Of a stretch of DNA of 64,000 nt, positions 20,382 to 29,900 are shown piece by piece. Every line of letters starts with the position of its first letter. Positions within the stretch are counted from its first letter, which is position 1. A program made the position numbers and the translations under genes. Origin of the DNA: Parietichytrium sp. I65-24A (lineage: Eukaryota; Sar; Bigyra; Thraustochytrida; Thraustochytriidae). The DNA is taken from contig BLSF01000001.1 of the NCBI GenBank assembly GCA_012862575.1, forward strand, positions 372,001 to 436,000, in the 5' to 3' direction. The notes under the pieces are model-generated. The model was not told the origin of the DNA. It searched no databases and worked only from the letters and a program-made list of their open reading frames with translations.

Positions 20382-23300
20382 ATGGAGACGAAAGAGGGCC
20401 AGGTGGTGGCGGTGGGGCTGAGCGCAGTGCGAAGGTCGATTGCGTCGCTTACTGGCAGCACAGGGAACAGAGATGGGCTGCTGCGCATGGACGAAGATGG
20501 GCTGACTCTGGTGGTGCACAAGTCGAAGAGGTTTTCGACGGTGTTCAGCGCTCGGAAGAGACAGTCGAGCGAGGTGCGCCTGCTTGGACCGGTGGATCGC
20601 ATCGTGGACTTTGGCCTTCTGGAAGACTCGGTCAAGACGCAAGAAGGAGGGTGGTGGATGACGATAGACTCGGAGGATCGCGGCGAGGTCAAGTACACAT
20701 TTCGCTCGCCCACTCTCTTCCAGGCGATTAGTTGGATTCAGGCAATACGCAAGTGCTTTGGGAAAAAAGAGATCCCTGTTGTGGTTGCGCTCGGCGAAAC
20801 CGGCGCTGGAAAGAGCGCTTTGTGCAGCGCTCTTGCAGGTCTGCCGCGCGACAACAGTGTGTTTCTCATCGATGACACCGTCAAATCGGTGACCTCCAAG
20901 CCGTCGATCGCGATGACCACTTGGCTGGGAAACACAGATGCCGAGGAAGTCATCATCATTGACACGCCCGGTCTCTCTGACTCAAGCAAGCGGGACCCGG
21001 AAATCATGAACGATATCCTCACGTGCCTCGCTGAAATTGGCACGGTACACTCTTTCTTGGTGGTGCTGAACGCGGAAAACCCACGATTGCGCGGTCCTCT
21101 TGAGCGCATGCTTCACACGTTTGAGACGTCGTTCGGCAAGCGTTTCTGGCTCAACTCTGGCCTCATCTTTTCACGATGGTATATGGACAAACGGTCGGTC
21201 AAACGGCGTAGGAAAACCTCGGAGCAGCTTGGTCTCCAATGGAACGAAATGCTTGCACAGCGTTTCGCCGCGATCCTCGAAATGCCTCGCACAGACACCA
21301 ACTTGCCTTGCTTTTTTGTTGATAGCCTTCCTTCAGACTCCAATGAGCAGACCATCACGGCAAACGAATTGCGCAAGTTCTCCGTCATCGCCCGGGAAAA
21401 CCCAAACTTTGACTGCAAAAGCATTCTGCCTGAGAAAACTTCGGTGGCCTCATTTTTCCCGGAAGGAGACATTCCAGAAGGAGCGGAAGAGCTTGCCGAA
21501 ATGCTTCGTCTTTCCGGGCTGCAGGACAAGCTGGCTGGCTTGATCACGGCTGGAGTGCGCGACATGTCGGACCTGAAAAGTCTTCGTGATCGCCATTTGA
21601 CGCAATTTTTTCATTGGACCGAAGACGAAGTCTCGCGACTTCGTGGTTCTTCCCAGCCATCCACTCCTCTGAGCCCAAACTACGTTGTTGTCAGCGATTT
21701 CCGGAAACTGGGACTCCCCGTCGAAAAGCTCATCGAGGCAAAGCACGACGCTCAAGCCGTTCTTCAAATGCGTGACAGCGACCTCATGGAGAATCTCGGA
21801 TTGAACATCATGCAGCTGTATAAGTATTTTGATTGGAGAAACAAAATTCTGCGCGGCCACAAATGCACCTTGACGACTATATATGAAGGAGCGATCGTGA
21901 TGCCAAATACCTCAAACTGGAGATATTCCGAAGTAGACATTCCCCACGCTAAGGGCGGGCCCGGCATAGTGCTCAATTGGAAGGATATGGATTCCAATGT
22001 CAGCGGAGTGACGAGTCTTCCTGACGACTGGATCGGCCAGCCGGATGCCTTCGATCCACCTCACCATAACGGATGGGCGAGGGTCTACTGGTTCGCGACC
22101 GGGGTCGCCAATACCTACAACATCTCGGAGGAGTCTAGTGAGATTGTGTTTGAGACTCCGGAACACGCCCAGATCGAGGTCGAAGTGGAAGCGCCACACA
22201 AAGCGGTCTTTGGCCCGCCAAAGCTCGCGAACGGCAGAGTTACCACTGCGGATCTTCGTTGCAATTTTGGTTACACGATCGGGCTCACCATGCCATACTG
22301 GGCCATGTTTGATATCCGCAAAGAAATTTGCAAGGCCATGTGTGGTTATGAGCACGGTGACATTGTCGAGGTCAACAATATTCGCGCAATTCTCATTGGC
22401 GTGAGCTGCCCCGGCAGTGCGCCGGAGGCGCTCTACAAGGTTTTGAGTAATGAGTCTGGACGCACCGGAGATGGCGCAGGAGCGTTTGCGCCAGGGACCA
22501 TGCTTCGGCTAGTTGGACATTCGAGTGTCACTCAGGTGGCTTTCACGGATGTCAGCTGTCAGCTGGCCCAAGATCTTGACAATGATCTGCTCGTCGAGCT
22601 CACAGAATCGTTCGACCCCAATTTGGAATACCCTATCGGCATCAGACTACCCATCCCTGCAAAGTTTGACACTTCCGAAGAGCTGATTGGCAAGTTTCTC
22701 CCTGGCGCGAGGTGCGGGGATGAGTTTACCATGCTTGGGACCCGTAGGATGGTCTTGATTGGCGTCTCGCGCTTTAACGAGCAGCAAGAGCTCACCTTAT
22801 GGTTCCACGAAGATGGTCATCCTGGGGCCTCCTCGTTCGCTCCGATCCGTTCGATCAACGGCGTTCGGTTGCGCAAAACTGGAAATAGGCGGCAAATCAC
22901 CGCCCGCCGAATGAATGAAACCGCATTTACGCCGCCTCCTGCGGAAGAGTTGCGCCAGTACAACCTGCAGCCCACACTGGACTTTCCCGTCGGGACTGGC
23001 TTGACTACCAAAGTGGTGAAATTCGACGTGCGGGACGAGGTCTGTAAGCCATTGTGCGGCTACCCCTCTGGCACTGTGCTATGTCTTGATGATAGCGACA
23101 CAGAGGTTATCGTGATCGGAGTTGCTGTTGACCACGAGACCAATCTTCCGGCGATTTATTTGTACATGAGAGGCTCCACAGGCGCAGCTATTTTTGACCA
23201 CTTTTACGGGTCACACGGTGCGTACAAAGTGAAGGGTGAGGAGAAAGAAGACCTTCAGGCGCTTGCTGCCACGCTCCGCTCCCAGGAGGCCTCTTCTACC

Positions 23301-23399
23301 CCAGTGGAAAGGCTCCGCCGCCTGATGGAAGCTGATGACGATACCGCCACTCGCCAAGAAGATGACGATTTCGAGTCTTTTCTGGAGTCGCTTGAATAA
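20382..23399 (+). CDS. Large GTPase: PH-like, AIG1/GIMAP-like G domain, SAM-like, MIB/HERC2-like and C-terminal repeats (paralogue 2)
   Basis: A single-exon gene for 1005 aa, clearly homologous along its whole length to the minus-strand gene at 15483-18500. It has the P-loop GETGAGKS (138-145), switch II DTPGLSD (from 194), and FSRWYMDKRSVKRRRK after the G domain, matching the paralogue's FSRWYSDDESAKRRAK. The SAM-like segment has LGLPVEKLIEAKHDAQAVLQM. The MIB-like segment has LNWKDMDSNVSGVTS and ATGVANTYNISEESSEIV, where the paralogue keeps the more typical YRIGADG. Three C-terminal repeats start FDIRKEVC, FDTSEELI and FDVRDEVC. The tail is acidic (DDDFESFLESLE) instead of Gln/Pro-rich. The frame is open upstream through the heptamer repeat to a GTG at 20265, but the first ATG is 20382. 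Same unknown role as paralogue 1. Confidence 0.86.
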   Translation: METKEGQVVAVGLSAVRRSIASLTGSTGNRDGLLRMDEDGLTLVVHKSKRFSTVFSARKRQSSEVRLLGPVDRIVDFGLLEDSVKTQEGGWWMTIDSEDRGEVKYTFRSPTLFQAISWIQAIRKCFGKKEIPVVVALGETGAGKSALCSALAGLPRDNSVFLIDDTVKSVTSKPSIAMTTWLGNTDAEEVIIIDTPGLSDSSKRDPEIMNDILTCLAEIGTVHSFLVVLNAENPRLRGPLERMLHTFETSFGKRFWLNSGLIFSRWYMDKRSVKRRRKTSEQLGLQWNEMLAQRFAAILEMPRTDTNLPCFFVDSLPSDSNEQTITANELRKFSVIARENPNFDCKSILPEKTSVASFFPEGDIPEGAEELAEMLRLSGLQDKLAGLITAGVRDMSDLKSLRDRHLTQFFHWTEDEVSRLRGSSQPSTPLSPNYVVVSDFRKLGLPVEKLIEAKHDAQAVLQMRDSDLMENLGLNIMQLYKYFDWRNKILRGHKCTLTTIYEGAIVMPNTSNWRYSEVDIPHAKGGPGIVLNWKDMDSNVSGVTSLPDDWIGQPDAFDPPHHNGWARVYWFATGVANTYNISEESSEIVFETPEHAQIEVEVEAPHKAVFGPPKLANGRVTTADLRCNFGYTIGLTMPYWAMFDIRKEICKAMCGYEHGDIVEVNNIRAILIGVSCPGSAPEALYKVLSNESGRTGDGAGAFAPGTMLRLVGHSSVTQVAFTDVSCQLAQDLDNDLLVELTESFDPNLEYPIGIRLPIPAKFDTSEELIGKFLPGARCGDEFTMLGTRRMVLIGVSRFNEQQELTLWFHEDGHPGASSFAPIRSINGVRLRKTGNRRQITARRMNETAFTPPPAEELRQYNLQPTLDFPVGTGLTTKVVKFDVRDEVCKPLCGYPSGTVLCLDDSDTEVIVIGVAVDHETNLPAIYLYMRGSTGAAIFDHFYGSHGAYKVKGEEKEDLQALAATLRSQEASSTPVERLRRLMEADDDTATRQEDDDFESFLESLE

Positions 23400-23489
23400 C
23401 ATATAAAAATATATATACCTCAATTTTTTAGCAAAAATTAGCCAACCGGCCTGTCTGCCTGACTTGTTTTCATTTACATGACCTGTTTA

Positions 23490-24251
23490 CTATGAGTCTA
23501 CGTCCTTGCGTTTCCTCTTTTTCTGCAATACCAAACTTGGCTTTTTCAAGTAGGTCTGTCTCTTATCTGGGTCCAGACGCTCAATGGCATACCGAAGCAT
23601 TACACGTGGCATGGTTGGGGAGTGCTCATCCAAAAATCCACTCAAAATAGCCACGTCCCTGTTTCCGAGCTCGCGAAGCATCCAGCCGGTTGCTTTGTGA
23701 ACCAAGTCCTCTGGCTCTTTCCTCGTGAGGAGATTCTCACAAACCCTCAAACACGGTGCATACTCTTGCATTTTGATGAAAGGCCATGTCGACAAGACCG
23801 AGATGCGTCTTACCCACATGTCTTCGCTATCGCTCCACGCGAGCAATTTTTCGACCGCTTCTTCCAGGCTGATGTGCTTGGCCAGAAACGCGCCGCTTAT
23901 TCGCGGCGCCGAGCAGTCCACCAGGTCCCAGTTGTTGACATGTTCGAAGTGGTCGCAATACATGTCGAACACCTCTTTCGCCGCCGCTTTCCCTTTGCTC
24001 CGCTCGTACCTCTGGACCAACTCCAGCAGTGCGAACATTCGCACTTCATGCACTGGCGAACCAATTGCCTCGCTCACCTGTTCCATGGTCAAGGCCCCGC
24101 CATTCTCGCGCACCTGCGCGCGGATCTGCGGCATTCTCGCTCCGATGAACACATCCGAGTTGCTCCCGTGCAGAAAGAGCGCTCGCACTTTCTCCGCGTA
24201 CGCCTTGTCGGAGCAGCTTCTAAGAAGAAGTTTCCTCACCAGCTCGGCCAT
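23490..24251 (-). CDS. AlkD-like DNA alkylation repair glycosylase
   Basis: A single-exon gene for 253 aa; AlkD proteins are about 220-250. AlkD-type enzymes are built of HEAT-like helical repeats and excise N3- and N7-alkylated purines in base excision repair. Family features are IGARMPQIRAQVRE near the start, EVRMFALLELVQRYER, then NNWDLVDCSAPRI (the Trp-Asp pair of the active cleft), MWVRRISVLSTWPFIK and DLVHKATGWMLRELGNRD. The C-terminus is basic (KKRKRKDVDS) and could be a nuclear localisation signal. The ATG at 24251 is the first in frame; fifteen upstream codons begin with GTG. Its 3' end faces the 3' end of GTPase paralogue 2, 90 bp away. Confidence 0.93.
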   Translation of the reverse strand: MAELVRKLLLRSCSDKAYAEKVRALFLHGSNSDVFIGARMPQIRAQVRENGGALTMEQVSEAIGSPVHEVRMFALLELVQRYERSKGKAAAKEVFDMYCDHFEHVNNWDLVDCSAPRISGAFLAKHISLEEAVEKLLAWSDSEDMWVRRISVLSTWPFIKMQEYAPCLRVCENLLTRKEPEDLVHKATGWMLRELGNRDVAILSGFLDEHSPTMPRVMLRYAIERLDPDKRQTYLKKPSLVLQKKRKRKDVDS

Positions 24252-25117
24252 AACCGCTACCCAGTCCTCGCTGGGTCGCGCCACAGTCAGCGTCACTTGG
24301 ATCCAGCCAAAAAACGTTGCCTATGTATGCCTATGTGTCCTCGACCAGCTGGTAAAATGAAGCGCCAAACCGGTTCTGCAAAACGGGTTCTTGCCTGGAG
24401 AACCGGGACCTCAAAGCTGTCGTCGCTACAAGGGGACTCTACGATCTTGGGGATTGCATGAATTATTGCAAAGATTGCAAAGGAAAGAGTTGGTCCGGAC
24501 GCTGCGACCCGAGAGGCCTGGGAGTCTCGAAAGGCTTGAAAAAATAGCCGTGCGGCGAGAGCTTGGTTGCTGTTCTTTCTAATATTCGCCACTCGGTCGA
24601 GTGTGCTTGGTTGGCATCGTCGTCGCCCTGGCGCGCCAAAAGATGCTAAAAGTCTCGCCGGCAAGTGCCAGCGGGCGCAAACGCCACAAGATATCACAAG
24701 ATGGCAGGCGGATCAATAAATTAGTGTGCAATGCGATGATCAAGAGGCGGTTTCTCAGCACACTGCGCTGCGCCTGCAACGCGGAGTCACATTTTCCGGT
24801 GGTGGGAACCCGACGCGACGCACAGAGTTCGGCTGGCACGTGCTCTAGCTATCTATGGCTGCTCCACGACAAGTATTGCAAGGCTCTGCCAGGAGACAAC
24901 GTCACCTGAACTACCTGAACTCTGAATTATGAACTCTGAACTTTGAAACGAGTTGACAGCGAACGTGTGTGTGAGCTCTGTGTAGCCATGTGTGGCCAAA
25001 GCCTCGAAAGCAGCCGTTCGAATTGCTCAGAGCTCTCCTTTCCATCGCTTCTTGGAGGGGAGCAGAATGATCAAATTGTACAGCGGGGTGTGCGCTACGA
25101 AACCCGTGCCGGTACCG

Positions 25118-25128
25118 GTACTGAGTAC
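25118..25128. repeat. GTACTSAGTAC interrupted palindrome, copy 2
   Basis: Reads GTACTGAGTAC and follows GGTACCG, so the local sequence is rich in GTAC palindromes. Confidence 0.55.
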
Positions 25129-26802
25129 TGAGCACTAGGTTTGCCACAGCAAACATCAGCCGATCCCAGCTTTCCAGCTCGCGGGTCTCGCGGGTCTCTC
25201 GGGTCCCGGCTACATGCGGGATCTCCAGGTTCTCCAGGTGCAGGCAGACACGTCAGTCACGTCAGGCATCAGAGCGTCTCGAAAATCTGCAACGTCGAAG
25301 CGTAACTTGACGGTCGTTTTCTTCTTCAATCTCTAAGGCTCTCTATGGCTCTCTCTGCACACTCTGTACTCTGCAAGTGGCCAGGAAGAGCGTTCCTTCG
25401 GTTCGCTTGCTCGATGAAACATGATGAAACCATGAAATGTCTGTGTTGTCTGTGTGGAGAGATCCGTCTAAATGTGTGCGAGATCCACAGAATGTAGAAA
25501 AGAATTCGCATTTCACATTCTGACAACGATCGCTGATCAAGAATGATCAGTTAATTTAAATTTTAGATAGAAATCATGACATGATCATGATAATCATGAT
25601 CTTGATCTTGATCTTGACGCTGTCGCACACTCCGTCTCTCACGATCAGATGATCATCATCAGATGAGCGCGTGAGTGACACACTAGTCGCTCACTAAACA
25701 AAAGCAGTACCAGCCGCTGATAGACATCACGCCATGCATGCGCTAGCGCAAACTGTCTTGCTTCCTCATCAATAAAACAAATCAAGTTAAACAATAGTCA
25801 TACTCATTTTGATGACGCCAGCAGCGCGCACCACTGCGACCCAAGTGCACCAAAGTAGCCGGCGCCTAAACCTTCCCTGTACGGGAGCTAAGCCGCTCGT
25901 ATAGCGCGCTACTAGTCCTTATTCATTCACCCGAACCGAAAACCCTTTGGTAACATTTGAATAAGAGGAAACTAGCACACTTCGCCTGTGTCTTTCTTGC
26001 CTCTAGCCTTTTCAGAGAAGGAATGCACACTCCTCGAACCCACTTCTCTCTCACTCAGCCCACCGCTACAGCAGTCTACCACAACGGCCTAATCCCCTCG
26101 CCCATCTGGCTCTAGTAGTAGGGATCTACTAGAAAATTAACCGCCAGAGAGCGAGAGTGCGAGATACAGTAGTAAGAGTTAATACACTTTGACGCCTAAG
26201 AACCGAGCTGCTCAATGTTAGAGAGAAAGAGTGCACATCTGATGAATCACTACCGCATTCCTCTGGCAAACCTCTACCACTTTCTGCTGCAGCTACTACT
26301 ACCGGTATCCCAAATGATAAGCCCAAGAGGTAGGCGAGCGAGCACTCACAATTAACTTACTCACAAGCGAGCAGTCTACCGCACTCTTACCCTCCTCCTT
26401 ATTCGCGCTTACCTGCACCGCCATTCCATTAGCCCTCCTCCCTCCCAACCCTACCTCTCAGCTAGCCGCACCCATAGCCTCCCCTTACCCTCCCGTACGA
26501 GGAGTACGAGATAGTACGAGATAGTACGAGGAAGGCCAAGCAAAGCTGCGGCGAGCAGTAGCCATAAGTAGGACTCCGTAGCGCATCCGAGTTGCACAGC
26601 TGTGAGGGCAGTGAGCGCTGTGTGTGTGAGAGCTGTGAGAGCTGTGAGATGCTGTGAGGGCGAGAAAAAGGAAAGAACCAGAATGAAATAATTAATACTG
26701 TGAGCTCTGTGAGCAGTCGAAGAAAGAGCCTCTACTTACTGTTAGTAAGTTGTAAGCTGAGCGAGCACACATCTCACAACATCTCACAATCTCACACGCC
26801 AA

Positions 26803-26846
26803 AAGAGAGCGCGAGAGAGAGAGAGCGCGAGAGAGAGAGAGAGGCA
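26803..26846. repeat. GA-rich leader tract of the myosin gene
   Basis: Runs of GA broken by two GCGC units, on the coding strand, ending about 70 bp before the myosin ATG. Confidence 0.8.
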
Positions 26847-26915
26847 AGTGCTCGCGCAACGTGAGGACGAAGGCGTTGAAAAGGGAGGCGAGCGAGAGCG
26901 TGTGAGAGGCGCGAG

Positions 26916-29900
26916 ATGGCGGCGGTGCACAATGCGGGGTCGTGGGTGTTCTTCCCCGACGATGAGGAGTGCTACATTCCGATGAAGGTGGTGGAGTCGT
27001 TCAAAGAGGGCGAGAGCGCGACCCTGGAGCGGAATGGGCACCGCGTCAAAGTGCCCGGCAAGGAGACCAAGGCAGTGATCCGCATGGACGAGCAGAGTCT
27101 GAACGCGATTGAAAATATGGTGCAGCTCAAGGAGCTGAACGAAGCGTCCATTCTGCACAACTTGCGCGTGCGCTTTCAGGAGAACCAGATTTACACCAAC
27201 GTTGGCGCCATCCTGGTGTCAGTGAATCCCTTCAAACTCCTCCCGCTGTACACGGCCGAGGTCCTGGACCAGTACAAAACGCTGGGCTATCGCAATCTCC
27301 CCCCGCATGTGTATGGCGTCGCGGATGACGCCTACAAGCAGATGGTTTCAGGCGGCAAGGATCAAAGCTGCATCGTGTCTGGGGAGTCCGGCGCGGGCAA
27401 GACCGAGGCCACCAAGATCTTTTTGCAGTACATTGCCGAAGTCAGCGGGGCGAGCATCAGCAAAAACTCGAACAAGTCATTCGAAGATGTGTCTCTTCAG
27501 GAACAGATCCTTAAGGCGAACCCCCTCATGGAGGCCTTCGGAAACGCCAAAACCATTCGCAACAACAACTCGTCCCGCTTCGGTAAATGGATCGAGGTGC
27601 AGTTCAACAATGCACAGGGATCTGTGATTGGAGGCCGTATCCTCCAGTACCTCTTGGAAAAGTCCCGTGTCGTTGCCCAGGCAGAAGGCGAGAGAAACTA
27701 CCACATCTTTTACAACCTCTGTGCTGGAGCCTCTATGGATTCTGGCTTTCGCGAAAAGTTCCGCCTCCGCGACCCGGAGGACTACCACTACTTGAACCAG
27801 AGCGGAGTCGTCGAGGTCGAGGGCATTTCCGACGAAAACGACTTCGAGACGGTTCTCAATGCGATGGAGACCATCGGAATGAGTGTATCCGAGCAGGATG
27901 ACGTGATCCGGTCTCTGGCTGGTATCCTGCACCTGGGAAATATCGAGTTTCAGCGCGGGGACTCTTCATTCGAAGAAGGCTCCAAGGTAGCCAACTCGGA
28001 CATGCTCGAGCTCGCAGCAGCCCAGTTCGGAGTCAAGCCGTCGGCCTTGGAGAAGGCGCTTTGCTTCCAGCAAATTGTCACCAGCCGTGAGACCATGGCC
28101 AAAGCCAACAACGTGGAAAGAGCAACAGACTCTCGCGATGTCCTAGCCAAGGAGATCTACTCCAAGGTTTTTGAGTGGCTGATTCACAGAATCAACGCAA
28201 GTCTGGCAAAGAAGACGCAGTCTATGGAACGCGTGAGCAAAGAGAACATGTCAATTATTGGAGTTCTGGATATTTTTGGGTTTGAAAGTTTTGCGTTCAA
28301 CTCATTCGAGCAGCTCTGCATCAACTATTGCAACGAAAAGCTCCAGTACCACTTCAACGAGTTCATCTTCAAACTCGAGCAGCAAGAGTACAAAGCTGAG
28401 AACATCGATGTGTCTCAAATCGACTTTGCTGACAATCAGCCGACGATCGATCTATTCGAAACCAAGCGCACAGGAATTTTCGCCGTTCTCGACGAGGAGA
28501 TGAACGTTCCGCGTGGCTCGGACCAAGGTTTCCTGACCAAGATCTCCAAGCAGCAGGACAGACACCCCAACTTTAAGGGTCCTGGCGTCAAGACCACTTA
28601 CGAGCGCGAGTCGTTCACTGTGGTGCACTACGCTGGAGCGGTCATGTACAATGTTACAGCATTTCTCGAGAAGAACCGCGACAAGCTATCACACGATATT
28701 GAGGCTCTTTTGCAGGGATCCAAGATCAAGTTTATCGCATCTCTCACCAACGTCAGCGACTTTGAAGACTCTGGGAGCTCGCGGTCACGCGGAACGACCA
28801 AGTCGAAAGCTTCCCTGGGCTCCAAGTTCAAGGATCAGCTCAGCAAGCTCATGAAGACTTTGAACGCAACCGACCCACACTTTGTGCGCTGCATCAAGCC
28901 AAATGATGAGAAGGAAGGGAACATCTTCACTGCCCAAATGGTGCTTGACCAGCTCCGCTACGCTGGGCTCCTGGAAGTGTGCCGCATCCGCCAGATCGGA
29001 TATCCGATTCGCAAATCATTCAACGAGTTTCACAGGCGCTACGTGCCACTCGCTCCAGGTAACAAGGACGTCAAGCTCCTTTGCGCAGCTCTCTGCGGCA
29101 AGGGCCTCCTCACAAAATCCGAGTTCCAAATTGGTAAGACGAAGGTGTTTATGCGCAATGCGCCTTACAACGACCTCGAAGCAGCCCGCGAAGTCGCCCT
29201 TCGCCAACAGGCTGTGATGATCCAGAAAGTGGCTCGCGGATTTATTGCTCGCTGCATCTACCATCGCTACATGCTCGCCCTTGATGAGCTGCGCACAGGT
29301 GTCTCCCGCCGAGATTATGATATTCTCAAGAGGGGTCTGGATATGGCCGAGGACCTTCCAGGCCAAGGATCCAACGTGCCGATCGTACAGGAGGCCTGGG
29401 AAATCCTTCAGATCCTTGAGGAGGAGCGCCGCGTTAAGAAGCTTCTTCAGCAGGCTATTGATAACCGCGATCTCAACGCTCTCCGCGCTGCGATCTCCGC
29501 GGCTGAAGACCTCAACTTGCCAAAGTGCTCCGAGCTTACTGAGGCGCGTGACATGGTCAAGGTGATCGAAGGCGAGAAGCGCATTATCGAGGGCCTGAAA
29601 GACGCCATCGAGGCTCGCGACTTGGAGAACATCTCTGAAGCTCTTGCTGAGGCCGCCCGTCTTGGAATTTCAAACGACCGCAAGGAGGTCAAGCAAGCAA
29701 AGATCCTCAAGGAGCGCCTGGAAGAGGAAGAGCGCGTAATGGTTGCCCTCGAGGAGGCCACGGCACAGCGCGATTTGCAAAAGCTCAAGGACGCCGTTGC
29801 TGGTGCGATCGACCTTGGTTTGGAAAACGATATTGTTCGCTCTGCTCAAAAGCGCCTGGACGACGTGATTGGGAGCAACTCCACCGAGCGCGAGAAGGTT

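Larger units (their letters stand above)
24252..26915. other. Gene-poor region upstream of the myosin gene
   Basis: About 2.7 kb between two divergent genes. Short open frames (for example 24293-24697 minus, 24601-24909 plus) lack domain features and have weak starts. It has repeated TGATCATGAT-type sequence near 25545-25615, tandem TACGAGATAG near 26501-26535 and a GA tract before the myosin ATG. No RNA gene was recognised. Confidence 0.5.
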
